DNA of 64,000 nt from JAEINY01 sp942490535 (GTDB taxonomy: Bacteria; Bacteroidota; Bacteroidia; Bacteroidales; Marinilabiliaceae), in the NCBI GenBank assembly GCA_942490535.1, contig CALNXQ010000004.1, positions 744,001 through 808,000 on the forward strand. Direction: 5' to 3'. How positions within the stretch are numbered: position 1 is the stretch's first letter; every line of letters begins with the position of its first letter. Below the pieces are notes generated by a model that had not been told where the DNA came from, did no database searches, and saw only the letters and a list, made by a program, of their open reading frames with translations. Positions 49,655 through 59,087 of the stretch are shown one piece after another. A program made the translations under genes and the position numbers.

Positions 49655-51847
49655 TTAATTGGGCAGAAACAATACCTTTTTACGAATTACCTGCTCTCCT
49701 TTTTGAAAGGCAACGATATACATTCCAGCAGGTAGGCTAGGCAAATTAACTTCATTTTTAGTTGTGACAACTGAGGAGTAAACAACCTGTCCGTTGAGAT
49801 TAATCAACGAGATCAGCTCGATATCAGGAATTATTGTACTATAAGTAAAGTGATTATTCCGAATTGGATTAGGTGTAATGGTAACATTATCAGGCTCCCA
49901 AATTTGCTCTTTAACATTAACCGTATATTCGATGTCGCTGGCCAGGACATCTATCCAAAACATTCCATTATCACCCGACGGATGGAGATCGTTAAACATC
50001 TTCCACTCGCCTTTATCGCGAATATAAGCTCGGTTTAAACGGTGCCCCCCCTCTTTAGGTACAATGTTATAGAGGGCAAAAGTATCTACAGGAGCACCAT
50101 CATACATCAGCTCCACACCTACAAAAAAGCTTCCTTCAATTGTAACCGGTGGATAGAATGTAAATAGCTTTTCTTTACCTGACTCTAACGAACCAATACT
50201 AATATTATTCTTTTCAGCTAAAAGGCGATCTGGCAAGCCTGACTTTCCATCCCAAAACTTAAGATTAATAGTTTGATTTGATGCAGGTGTCGATTTTCCA
50301 GGAAAAAGATAAACACCGTGAATATTAGCAAATTGCATTTCGTAAAAAAATTGTGAATAGGCATCAAATCCCTTACCATTATGCCCCGACCAAGAGCCGT
50401 TAAAGTTCTCTGCATACTTTAGGATGACTTTTGAGTTACCGTCAATGTGAGAAATACGTTCTATATTAATATTTTCGTAATAATCACTTCCACCAATTGC
50501 CAATATGCCGGTACTATTCGGGTCTAACCAGTGTGCCACCTGCCCATCATCACGCTCTAGATGATCCCAATATTTATTAAACCTTGCAAATTGATCGTTC
50601 ACCGGATTAGAGCAGGTGGCCTCACCACCAGATAGGCTTCCAATTAGTAAACCATTTGAACTGAACAACCCACAACCAGAGGAACCACCTTCAGTAGTGC
50701 CTTTTTCCCATCTTTGGATGAGCCAATGCGCATCTTTTACAAATGGCTTACGATCCACCGTCGTCAAATTACTGGTGATGGCAAGGGGTGACTCATTGTC
50801 GATGGCGATTTTTTTTACATCTCCTGAGGGATGGTGAATGCTATAAACTGGGCCTGTAATGGTCGTACTGCGGTCCCAGCCGGCCCAATAAGGCTGATAG
50901 CTAGCCGGCGGGTACTCCTGCATCTCCAATAAAGCAAAATCTAAAGTATCTGCTATTGCCAGCATTGTAGCTCCTGAGGTGGTTTGATTCATCTGGCTTA
51001 TCGTCGAACCATTGCATTCATTTTTTTCATAATTAAACAAAAAAACCACATTTTCGCGATCTCTTGCCCAATGAAAACAATGAGCAGCGGTCAATAGATA
51101 TGGCTTGCCATCATTGTTGGTATTATTAACCATTGTTCCGGAACACAATTCGGTTCCATCAATAATTAATTTACATACTGCTCTCCTCTCCTGATCATAT
51201 TTCAATCCTTCACAGGCAATATCCACATTGCAACTCCCACTCAATTTCAAACGCCCACTTTTAACAATTTCATTTACGCCTAAAAAATCATGATTGATCG
51301 CACTAATTGTTAATTCATGCTCCTCTTTATTTCGCGTTTTACTTTGTAATTCAACGATGATTTCATCTCCAGTTACAGGAGCAATGGCAAATAATCCAGA
51401 TGGCTTGTTATTATCAGATGTAAAAGCGCCCAATACCTGAGTCTTTTTAACGTTATAAATAAAGAGCTTAGCACCCTCCATTAATTTAAAATGATCAAAT
51501 ATAAGATTAAGACTTTTGGCTCCTTCTGATTTAATAGCTAAGCGCCATATGGATTTTCCTCCGCTGCAATCCTCCCAGGAACCTGAATTTTGAGGTGTCA
51601 GGTTCACGAAAAATGGATGTGCAAAGCGCAACGGAATTTTATCGGACTCAGAAACCGATGGTGATAAACTTGGCATGGCTTTGGGCAGGTCTGGCAATGA
51701 ATACACTTCAATGCTTCCTGAAATATTACTTGGATTTCCAGGCGACTGAAGCTGAGCACTTGCATTAATACCAATAAAAATTAGTAAAACAATCAGCAGA
51801 AATTCAATCCTGACTTTATTACTGAAATTTGTTCCTACATATGTCAT
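49655..51847 (-). CDS. secreted trypsin-like (lysyl endopeptidase-type) protease with T9SS tail
   Basis: 730 residues, ATG at 51847, with a signal peptide ending near INASAQ. A propeptide-like part runs to about residue 205. The protease domain (about 210-450) has H256 in LLTAAHCFHW, D303 in TLDFALLEM and S390 in GGSSGCG, with several cysteine pairs (CNVDIACEG, GTELCSGTM), as in lysyl endopeptidases. A beta-rich middle part of about 200 residues follows. The last 80 residues are a Por/type IX sorting domain (ITPNPIRNNHFTY ... INLNGQVVYSS ... LPAGMYIVAF). It is exported by the type IX system and held at the surface or released. Confidence 0.93.
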   Translation of the reverse strand: MTYVGTNFSNKVRIEFLLIVLLIFIGINASAQLQSPGNPSNISGSIEVYSLPDLPKAMPSLSPSVSESDKIPLRFAHPFFVNLTPQNSGSWEDCSGGKSIWRLAIKSEGAKSLNLIFDHFKLMEGAKLFIYNVKKTQVLGAFTSDNNKPSGLFAIAPVTGDEIIVELQSKTRNKEEHELTISAINHDFLGVNEIVKSGRLKLSGSCNVDIACEGLKYDQERRAVCKLIIDGTELCSGTMVNNTNNDGKPYLLTAAHCFHWARDRENVVFLFNYEKNECNGSTISQMNQTTSGATMLAIADTLDFALLEMQEYPPASYQPYWAGWDRSTTITGPVYSIHHPSGDVKKIAIDNESPLAITSNLTTVDRKPFVKDAHWLIQRWEKGTTEGGSSGCGLFSSNGLLIGSLSGGEATCSNPVNDQFARFNKYWDHLERDDGQVAHWLDPNSTGILAIGGSDYYENINIERISHIDGNSKVILKYAENFNGSWSGHNGKGFDAYSQFFYEMQFANIHGVYLFPGKSTPASNQTINLKFWDGKSGLPDRLLAEKNNISIGSLESGKEKLFTFYPPVTIEGSFFVGVELMYDGAPVDTFALYNIVPKEGGHRLNRAYIRDKGEWKMFNDLHPSGDNGMFWIDVLASDIEYTVNVKEQIWEPDNVTITPNPIRNNHFTYSTIIPDIELISLINLNGQVVYSSVVTTKNEVNLPSLPAGMYIVAFQKGEQVIRKKVLFLPN

Positions 51848-51907
51848 ATCACAACTTGTTCAATTAAAGGTATAGCTATCTTTTAAAAATCGGCCACCTT
51901 CATATTT

Positions 51908-53197
51908 TTATTGTTGCTCAAAATACTCACTTTTTTTTGAATGGCGTACTACAAGCTTTTTCCCTTTTTCCATCGCGTGCCGGACCGTAACGTATCTCTT
52001 TAAGCGTCCTATCCGTCCCATTTTATCATGAACCAATGCCCACGCCATAAAAAGACTGGTGGTTACAATGGAAAGCAAAAGTATCCCTAACTCGAATTCA
52101 TTTACTCTAAACTCTATTGGTATAGCAAAAAACAACAATATGGAAATCAAACCCCTGGGAGCAATAAAAAACTGCGGGAAATAATTTTTTCGGAATACAA
52201 GCTTAAATATTATCCACCGAAAACCAAATAGTCCAACCAGAAAATAGAGCGTTAGCCAGAGTATTTGTGGTGTAAATACGCCAGCCAAAGTAATAGATAA
52301 TCCCAGGATGAAAAAGAAAAAAGTACGCACCACAAAGGAACTCTCGCGCGTTAAAAGCTTAAAATCTTTCAAATCGCTACTCACCTTGTCCTCAAGCAAA
52401 TACTTTCGCAATATTCCCCTGAAAAAAAGCAAGCGATTCTCTAATACTAAACCAAAAACCAAAATCATCAATAAAGATGATAAATGAAATATTTTCCCAA
52501 TGGCATAAAAGAGAATCAGTACTGCAAAAAAAAGAAACATTTTTACGTCCGACCGTATTTTTTGAAATACAAAAATCATCGTATAAGATAATGCAACGCT
52601 TAACAGCAAAGTGCCTCCAATATTGGTAATCACATTCAGACCGATCATAGTGGCTCCTTGAGTATCTAAATTCTCGACCAAAAGGTAAAAAAACATGATC
52701 CCTAAAATGTCAGAAATGGTACTTTCATAGATGAGAAATTCCCGTTTATCATGCTCTAATCCACTTATACTTGGTATTACAATAGCACTGCTCGTTATGG
52801 ATAAAGGGATGGCATATAAAACCGCAGTTAACCAATCCAGATTACCAATGAAATACTGGATTCCTAAAGCCAGGAAAAAAGTATTAAAAAATAACGAAAG
52901 AAGAGCAATGACTGAAGATTGGGCAATCAGCCTGTATTTTTTCCGCCTCAGTTCCAGGTCAAGTGCCGCCTCTAAGACAATTAAAATCAAACCCACTATA
53001 CCCAATATCTCCAATGGCAGAAACCATTCCTCCTCCTGGAAAGAGATACCAGCCAGCTCCTTGACCAAATAACCAGACGCTATCAAGAGAATAACACTGG
53101 GAACATTGGTTTTTCGGGCAACAAAGTTAAAAAGATATGAAGCTATTATTATAGTAGCAGCACCAATTAATAAATGATAAGCGCTTATTCCATCCAT
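51908..53197 (-). CDS. cation/proton antiporter (CPA2-type)
   Basis: 429 residues from the ATG at 53197 (MDGISAYHLL); the frame extends to 53206 with no ATG. Twelve or so helices cover most of the protein. The signature parts are VPSVILLIASGYLVKELAG, IVLEAALDLELRR, and SITSSAIVIPSISGLEHDKREFLIYESTISDILGIMFFYLL read as helices, where Ser/Thr and Asp residues near 165-180 fit the ion site. No RCK or TrkA domain follows. It would exchange Na+ or K+ for protons. A transcript start is squeezed between the terminator at 53224-53264 and this gene. Confidence 0.88.
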   Translation of the reverse strand: MDGISAYHLLIGAATIIIASYLFNFVARKTNVPSVILLIASGYLVKELAGISFQEEEWFLPLEILGIVGLILIVLEAALDLELRRKKYRLIAQSSVIALLSLFFNTFFLALGIQYFIGNLDWLTAVLYAIPLSITSSAIVIPSISGLEHDKREFLIYESTISDILGIMFFYLLVENLDTQGATMIGLNVITNIGGTLLLSVALSYTMIFVFQKIRSDVKMFLFFAVLILFYAIGKIFHLSSLLMILVFGLVLENRLLFFRGILRKYLLEDKVSSDLKDFKLLTRESSFVVRTFFFFILGLSITLAGVFTPQILWLTLYFLVGLFGFRWIIFKLVFRKNYFPQFFIAPRGLISILLFFAIPIEFRVNEFELGILLLSIVTTSLFMAWALVHDKMGRIGRLKRYVTVRHAMEKGKKLVVRHSKKSEYFEQQ

Positions 53198-53223
53198 ATA
53201 AAGCAATTCCGTTTAGCGAAAGA

Positions 53224-53264
53224 TAAAAAAAAAATGCCACAGATAATTCCTGTGGCATTTTTTA
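53224..53264 (-). terminator. intrinsic terminator of the fermentation cluster
   Basis: An 11-bp perfect stem (aaaatgccaca, 53231-53241; tgtggcatttt, 53251-53261) follows the buk stop by about 25 bases. The minus-strand T run is nine bases long. Confidence 0.9.
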
Positions 53265-53284
53265 TAGTATGAGTATTATCGTAT

Positions 53285-54364
53285 CTATTCGTATATTTTA
53301 CAAGTGGCTTCTCCACTCAAAACAGCTAATCCATTTTCAGCCAGTGCTTTCATTTCATCTTCACCTGGATAAACTTTGAATGGAGCAATCCATCCCACCA
53401 TATCCTTGATGTAGGCACAAACCGTTTTATCGTGAGCAATACCACCAGTAATGATGATACCATCAATCTCACCTTTCAATACTGCAGCACATCCGCCGAT
53501 TGTTTTTCCAATCTGATATGCCATAGCATTTAAAATTAGCAAATTGTGAGGATCTCCCTCCAAAGCTTTTTTCTCAACTTCATGGGCCTGATTAGTGCCC
53601 AAGTGAGCTACCATACCACCTTTACCATTTACAATCTTACGCATTTCTTCGTAAGAGTATTTTCCACTGTAACAGGCATCTATCAATGCGCCTGTTGGCA
53701 ATGTACCAGCACGCTCTGGTGAAAATGGACCATAACCATCTAATGCATTATTGACATCGATAATACGCCCTTTCAGGTGTGCTCCTACGGAAATACCACC
53801 CCCCAGGTGAGCGACGATCACATTTATATCTTCGTATTTACGCTCGATTTCTTTAGCATAGTTCTTTGCTACTGCTTTTTGGTTCAGCGCATGGAAAATA
53901 GAACGACGTGGCATATCCGGATGCCCTGTAATACGGGCAACATCTTGCAGCTCATCCACTACAACAGGATCGGCAATAAATGCACGTGCATTTGGGATAT
54001 TCTTAGCAATATCATCAGCAATTAAACCACCCAGGTTACTGGCATGTTGGCCTAAAACACCTTTTTTCAGATCAGCCGTTAATGCTGCATTCATTTCGTA
54101 AACACCAGATTCGATAGGTTTTACCATTCCTCCGCGACCAACAATTGCATCGAAATCTTGAATATCAATATCTGCTTGAACTAACTCGTTCAAAATCACT
54201 TCTTTTCTGAAAGAAAACTGACTGGCAATGTCCTCAAATTGAGCCATTTGCTCAGCTGAGTGTCTTAATGTTTTCAGGAAAATCGACTCACAGCCCTGGT
54301 ATACAGCAATTTTTGTTGAAGTCGATCCAGGATTAATTACTAAAATTTTAAAACAATCCATCAT
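53285..54364 (-). CDS. buk: butyrate kinase
   Basis: 359 residues, ATG at 54364 (a second ATG follows at once). It belongs to the acetokinase superfamily: ILVINPGSTSTKIAVY binds phosphate, GRGGMVKPIESGVYEM is the buk-specific early motif, VIVAHLGGGISVGAH and IIITGGIAHDKTV complete the nucleotide site. The length matches the usual 355-360. It turns butyryl (or branched acyl) phosphate and ADP into acid and ATP, the last step after Ptb, whose gene lies 67 bases upstream. The strong terminator at 53224 ends the cluster here. Confidence 0.96.
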   Translation of the reverse strand: MMDCFKILVINPGSTSTKIAVYQGCESIFLKTLRHSAEQMAQFEDIASQFSFRKEVILNELVQADIDIQDFDAIVGRGGMVKPIESGVYEMNAALTADLKKGVLGQHASNLGGLIADDIAKNIPNARAFIADPVVVDELQDVARITGHPDMPRRSIFHALNQKAVAKNYAKEIERKYEDINVIVAHLGGGISVGAHLKGRIIDVNNALDGYGPFSPERAGTLPTGALIDACYSGKYSYEEMRKIVNGKGGMVAHLGTNQAHEVEKKALEGDPHNLLILNAMAYQIGKTIGGCAAVLKGEIDGIIITGGIAHDKTVCAYIKDMVGWIAPFKVYPGEDEMKALAENGLAVLSGEATCKIYE

Positions 54365-54431
54365 TTGTTCATTTATGGGATTTCTCTATTTATTGAATGA
54401 ATTCAATATTACAACTCTGAATAGGATTTAG

Positions 54432-55331
54432 CTAGGATCCTAAAACAGCTAATAAAATACTATTGTACTTCGATTCTTCTGAATCACTGCGTGATGTTAA
54501 TACGATTGGCGCGGATGCACCTAATATCACAGAGGCAACTTTCGCTTTTGCAAAGAATACCAAAGTTTTATAAAGTACATTACCTACTTCAATATCGGGC
54601 ATTAACAACAAATCAGTATCGCCAGCAACTTCACTGCGGATACCTTTGTGCTTAGCACTTTCAAAACTAACTGCATTATCAAAGGCCAATGGACCGTCAA
54701 TTAAACAGTTTTTAATTTGATCGCGCTGATTCATTTTAGACAGTAAGGCGGCATCCAAAGTTGCTTGCATGCTTTCATTTACCATCTCAATGGCACCTAA
54801 TACGGCTACTTTTGGTTTGGGGATTCCCATTTTATTCATGTAACCTACCGAATTATTGATAATGCCAATTTTATCCTGTAGGTTAGGGGCAATGTTCATT
54901 GCCACATCGGTGACAGCTATCAGCTTGTGATAGGTATCCACCTCAAACAGTGCAAAATGGGACAGTAAATTACCGGTTCGCAATCCCCAATCTTTATTCA
55001 ATACCCCTTTCAACAACACCGGCGTTGCCACCTTACCTTTCATCAAAATATCAGCTTTATGGTCATGTACCATGCGTACCGCCAATTCCACTGCCTTTGC
55101 AGGATCCACTTCATGAATGAAAGTAGCACCGCTAAAATCATAGCCTTTTTCGTCGATGATTTTTTCGGTTTCAGGCCGGGAGCCGATTAATATCGGCTCA
55201 ATTATCCCGGCTTGATATGCATTGTGTACAGCATCTAAGGAGTGATCATCCTGAGATACTGCCAGGGCTAACTTCTTCTTAACCTTATTCTTCTCAATAA
55301 GAGCCTGAAGATCTGAGAGCTTTTTAAACAT
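54432..55331 (-). CDS. ptb: phosphate butyryltransferase
   Basis: 299 residues, ATG at 55331. The Pta/Ptb family fold shows KADILMKGKVATPVLLKGVL near residue 95-115 and LIDGPLAFDNAVS, DTDLLLMPDIEVGNVLYKTLVFF and the closing GASAPIVLTSRSDSEESK, which bind phosphate and CoA. It exchanges CoA for phosphate on butyryl-CoA or a similar acyl-CoA. It is about 300 residues, as in clostridial Ptb, against 330 for the Pta in the same cluster. It lies 30 bases downstream of ackA. Confidence 0.95.
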   Translation of the reverse strand: MFKKLSDLQALIEKNKVKKKLALAVSQDDHSLDAVHNAYQAGIIEPILIGSRPETEKIIDEKGYDFSGATFIHEVDPAKAVELAVRMVHDHKADILMKGKVATPVLLKGVLNKDWGLRTGNLLSHFALFEVDTYHKLIAVTDVAMNIAPNLQDKIGIINNSVGYMNKMGIPKPKVAVLGAIEMVNESMQATLDAALLSKMNQRDQIKNCLIDGPLAFDNAVSFESAKHKGIRSEVAGDTDLLLMPDIEVGNVLYKTLVFFAKAKVASVILGASAPIVLTSRSDSEESKYNSILLAVLGS

Positions 55332-55361
55332 ATCGAAATTAATTATAAATCTCTATATTGA

Positions 55362-56579
55362 CTAACGGTTCGAAAGTTCTTCCACGATCGCTTTTGTATC
55401 CAATGCAATCACCAACTCTTCATTTGTAGGAACCACCATTACTTTAACAGGGGCACCTGCTTTGCTGATAACTGCTTCTTCGCCACGCAATCCTTTGTTT
55501 AATGATTCATCTAAATCAATCCCCAGGAATTCCATTTCTTGACAAACTCCTGAGCGTGTTGAATCACCATTCTCACCAATACCACCGGTAAAAATCAGGA
55601 TGTCTACACCACCCATGGCGGCTGCATACGAACCAATGTATTTTTTAATGCGATAATCATAGATTTCAAGTCCTAACAGTGCACTGCTATTGCCCTCTTT
55701 GGCTGCACTTTCAATTTCGCGCATATCCGATGAAATACCTGTTAATCCAAGCATTCCACTGTGCTTATTAAACAAGGTACTGGCCGAGCGTGTTCCAATT
55801 AGCTCTTTGTCCATGATGTAAGTAGCAGCCCCTAAATCCAAATCACCAGCACGTGTTCCCATGACTAAACCTTCTAGCGGAGTAAAACCCATGGAAGTAT
55901 CTACTGATTCCCCATTTTTAATGGCCGCAATAGAAGCACCATTACCCAAGTGACACGAAATAATTCGCTGTGTGCCATAATCTACACCTAAAATCTCACA
56001 TGCACGAGCGGATACATAACGGTGACTGGTACCATGGAAACCATAACGACGAATACCATATTTCTTATACAAGGAAGATGGGATGGCATACATATAAGCT
56101 TTCTTCGGCATGGTTTGATGAAAAGCCGTATCAAATACACCAACCTGAGGTACGCTTGGTAACAATTGGCTAATGGCTTCGATCCCTTTCAAGTTCGGTG
56201 GATTGTGAAGTGGTGCCAATTCGATGCACTCTTCCATTTTGCGAATTACCTCGTTGGTAATAAACACACTGGAATTGAATTCCTCACCGCCGTGTACCAC
56301 GCGATGTCCTACCGCATCAATTTCCTCCAAATTCTTAATACAACCGTGACGTTCGCTTACCAAAACCCCAACAATGTAGTCAATACCGGATTGGTGATCT
56401 AAAATCTCACCTTCCAATAATACTTTCTCATTGCCTGTTTTCTGATGCTTCAGGAAAGAACCTTTCAGGCCAATTTTTTCCACAACACCTGCTGCCATAA
56501 CTGACCAATCTTCATTGGTCATGTTGAATAATTGATATTTGATGGATGAACTACCGCAGTTCAGTACTAATATTTTCAT
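55362..56579 (-). CDS. ackA: acetate kinase
   Basis: 405 residues from the ATG at 56579 (MKILVLNCGSSSIKYQLF); the frame runs to 56630, but the extra 17 residues are not part of the family. Both PROSITE-type signatures are visible: VLNCGSSSIKYQLF, and the later GFTPLEGLVMGTRAGDLD. The catalytic region VFDTAFHQTMPKKAY and the ATP loop FTGGIGENG complete it. It makes ATP from acetyl phosphate. It is separated from its usual partner pta by the dehydrogenase gene. Confidence 0.97.
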   Translation of the reverse strand: MKILVLNCGSSSIKYQLFNMTNEDWSVMAAGVVEKIGLKGSFLKHQKTGNEKVLLEGEILDHQSGIDYIVGVLVSERHGCIKNLEEIDAVGHRVVHGGEEFNSSVFITNEVIRKMEECIELAPLHNPPNLKGIEAISQLLPSVPQVGVFDTAFHQTMPKKAYMYAIPSSLYKKYGIRRYGFHGTSHRYVSARACEILGVDYGTQRIISCHLGNGASIAAIKNGESVDTSMGFTPLEGLVMGTRAGDLDLGAATYIMDKELIGTRSASTLFNKHSGMLGLTGISSDMREIESAAKEGNSSALLGLEIYDYRIKKYIGSYAAAMGGVDILIFTGGIGENGDSTRSGVCQEMEFLGIDLDESLNKGLRGEEAVISKAGAPVKVMVVPTNEELVIALDTKAIVEELSNR

Positions 56580-56683
56580 TTCTATTCTTTTTTCGATGTC
56601 AATGGACACACACAACTCTTGTGCAGTCATTTAATTCAAATTTGCACTAACTAAAATGGTAAAAAGAAATTCACCAGATCCAA

Positions 56684-57664
56684 TTAGAACTTAGGCACTA
56701 CTTCATCCTCTAAATGAATATTGCCCTCCTGATCATAGCGGTAAAAACCGACCCCAGCGTGACGTCCATAGCGTTTCGCACGTACCAGCCGACGGATTAA
56801 CGGAGACGGGGCAAATTTTTGATTTCCAAACTCTTCATGCAAATTCTCCATCCATTTCACCACTTTCTCCAACCCAATTATATCGGCAGATTTGAAAGGG
56901 CCTAAGCGCATGCCTAAACCAACCTCCATGGTTTTATCAATATTTTGCATGGATGCAACACCTTCCATTAATGTGGCACAGGCCTCATTCAACAGTGTTA
57001 CATACAGGCGTACACTCACTAAACCAGCTGATTCTTCTACCGGAATCACATCCCGATTTATGAGCTTTACAAAGGTGCATACTTTTTCATAAACAGCTTC
57101 CGATGTGTATAACCCTTTTACAACCTCAATAATACGCGCCTCAGGAGAGGTTACAAAGAAGTGCAAACTGACACAGCGATCACGAAATTTTAATTCCGAA
57201 GCTAATTCGGTGATCACAATCGTAGTCGCATTCGTTGCAATAATAGCCTCACGGTCCAAAACTGCTTCCAGCTTTTTAAATACTTCTTTTCGGGCATCAA
57301 TGCTTCGCTCCCCAGTCTTCTCATCAGAACGAATGGCTTCAATGACAAAATCACATTCGGCCAAATCATTGTAATCAGTCGTACCTTTAATACGGCTCAT
57401 GATTGCCCTTTTTTCGCTAAGCGTCAAACCCCATCCTTCAATGCGGCTATCCAGCTCCTTGCCAATATTCTCAAGGGCATTATCAATCTTTTCATCACTT
57501 AATTCAATGAAGACCACTTCCATGCCATGCCAGCTGGCAATACGGGCAATATTTTGCCCCTCTTTTCCGCAACCAACAACACCAACTTTAGAAAACAAGG
57601 TTTTCACCCTTTTCTTTTGACTCAGCGCATACGATTCGATGGGTTCTACAAGAATTTCAGCCAT
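56684..57664 (-). CDS. 3-hydroxyacyl-CoA dehydrogenase family protein
   Basis: 326 residues, ATG at 57664. A Rossmann start VGVVGCGKEGQNIARIASWHGMEVVFIELSDEKID binds NAD through GxGxxG. The catalytic His is in CVSLHFFVTSPEARIIEVV (usual HFFNPV changed to HFFVTS), and VPVEESAGLVSVRLYVTLLNEA-type sequence (IPVEESAGLV) plus GLGMRLGPFKSADIIGLEKV complete the C-terminal domain. It resembles 3-hydroxybutyryl-CoA dehydrogenase but is longer by about 40 residues at the N-terminus and differs at the active-site loop. It lies between pta and ackA on the same strand, with no thiolase, crotonase or acyl-CoA dehydrogenase near. Confidence 0.88.
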   Translation of the reverse strand: MAEILVEPIESYALSQKKRVKTLFSKVGVVGCGKEGQNIARIASWHGMEVVFIELSDEKIDNALENIGKELDSRIEGWGLTLSEKRAIMSRIKGTTDYNDLAECDFVIEAIRSDEKTGERSIDARKEVFKKLEAVLDREAIIATNATTIVITELASELKFRDRCVSLHFFVTSPEARIIEVVKGLYTSEAVYEKVCTFVKLINRDVIPVEESAGLVSVRLYVTLLNEACATLMEGVASMQNIDKTMEVGLGMRLGPFKSADIIGLEKVVKWMENLHEEFGNQKFAPSPLIRRLVRAKRYGRHAGVGFYRYDQEGNIHLEDEVVPKF

Positions 57665-57761
57665 TTATGTTTAGTTTTAATGTATTACTTTCTTTTGATT
57701 GTTTGCTTCTCAACAGAGCACTTTTCTTGGGTTCTTGGATATTAACCAGAAGAATCCAAAA

Positions 57762-57790
57762 AACAAAAGAGCCGGAAAAGCCGGCTCAAA
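57762..57790 (-). terminator. intrinsic terminator after pta
   Basis: Stem gagccgg (57769-57775) and ccggctc (57781-57787), GC-rich, followed on the minus strand by TTTTGTTTTTT. It lies directly after the pta stop, so pta may be transcribed partly apart from the rest. Confidence 0.85.
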
Positions 57791-57795
57791 AATTA

Positions 57796-58797
57796 TTATA
57801 ATCCGCCAGCCTGATTGGCTGTAATGGCTACTAAATTAACAATATCACTAACCGAACATCCTCGTGACAAGTCATTTATTGGAGCTGCCATACCTTGTAA
57901 CACCGGTCCGATTGCTTCGGCACCTGCCATACGTTGAACCAGTTTATAGGCAATATTCCCAGTTTCAAGTGTTGGGAAAACCAAAACATTGGCATATCCG
58001 GCGATGTCACTTCCGGGTGCTTTTTTCTGCCCGATTTCAGGAATAATAGCCGCATCCGATTGAATTTCACCTTCAATTTTCAAATCAGGTGCCATTTCTT
58101 TGGCGATTCTTGTAGCATTCACCACTTTATCTACCATTTCATGCTTTGCACTTCCTTTAGTGGAGAAGCTCAACATGGCAATCCGTGGTTCAAAACCAGC
58201 AAGAGCCTGTGTTGTACGTCCAGTAGCAACGGCAATTTCGGCCAATTCTTCAGCAGTAGGATTTGGATGAACAGCACAATCAGCAAACACCATCATTCCA
58301 TCTTCACCAAATTTCTTATCTTTCAAGATCATGATGAAAGCCCCAGAAACGACACTGATACCAGGTGCTGTTTTCACATATTGAAACGCAGGACGCAAAA
58401 CATCGCCCGTTGCATTATCAGCACCCGCTACCTCACCATCAGCATCACCTGCCTTAATCATCATCACAGCTAAATACAACGGATCTTTGATCAGCGATAA
58501 GGCATCTTCTTTAGTTAATCCCTTTTTCTTACGAATCTCCACCATCATGTCGGCATAAGCCTCCATTTTATCATGGTTTTCCGGATCAACCACACAAGCT
58601 TTGGAGATAGCCTTCAACTCCAGACGACTCGCCTCTTCCTGGACTTTGGCAGGATTACCAATTAAAATAACATCGGCAAAATCCTCTTCCAGAATAATGT
58701 CGGCGGCACGAAGTGTTCTCTCTTCCAAGCCTTCAGGTAATACAATTCTTTTTTTGTTACCTCTAGCCTTTTGTTTAAGCTGTTCAATGAATTCCAT
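57796..58797 (-). CDS. pta: phosphate acetyltransferase
   Basis: 333 residues, ATG at 58797: the short, single-domain Pta. Family features are RIVLPEGLEERTLRAADIILEE, ADGEVAGADNATGDVLRPAFQYVKT, VVSGAFIMILKDKKFGEDGMMVFADCAVHPNPT as adjacent blocks, and the closing MAGAEAIGPVLQGMAAPINDLSRGCSVSDIV with the phosphate-binding Ser/Arg residues. It makes acetyl phosphate from acetyl-CoA. It is the first gene of the fermentation cluster but has its own terminator. Confidence 0.97.
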   Translation of the reverse strand: MEFIEQLKQKARGNKKRIVLPEGLEERTLRAADIILEEDFADVILIGNPAKVQEEASRLELKAISKACVVDPENHDKMEAYADMMVEIRKKKGLTKEDALSLIKDPLYLAVMMIKAGDADGEVAGADNATGDVLRPAFQYVKTAPGISVVSGAFIMILKDKKFGEDGMMVFADCAVHPNPTAEELAEIAVATGRTTQALAGFEPRIAMLSFSTKGSAKHEMVDKVVNATRIAKEMAPDLKIEGEIQSDAAIIPEIGQKKAPGSDIAGYANVLVFPTLETGNIAYKLVQRMAGAEAIGPVLQGMAAPINDLSRGCSVSDIVNLVAITANQAGGL

Positions 58798-58842
58798 TTT
58801 CTTTAAAAAAAGTAAAAAAGTTTATAATTCAACGTTGCAGTG

Positions 58843-58850
58843 CAAATTTA
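58843..58850 (-). promoter_or_regulatory. -7 element before pta
   Basis: TAAATTTG on the minus strand matches TAnnTTTG and lies 46 bases before the ATG. The -33 partner is weak (TGTG about 20 bases upstream). Confidence 0.45.
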
Positions 58851-59087
58851 CTGTGAAATTCGCATATATCACATGTCTTTTATCATTTTTATAAAATGTT
58901 ACAAAACAGAAAAAAAAGGTCTTATTTCTTTCGTGTTTTTTAACACTATCAATTTATAAGTAATCGTCTGAACAAATCTAACAACTCAACGTTTTTATAG
59001 TAGTTGTTAAAGACATATTGGATGATCAACTTACAATTAGTAACCCATTAAAAAAGGTTCCTTTTAACCATTTTAAACATTTCAATT

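Noticed and set aside
57934..58473. 179-codon plus-strand frame inside pta
   Set aside because: It is antisense to a clear phosphate acetyltransferase and has His/Cys-rich, low-sense composition.
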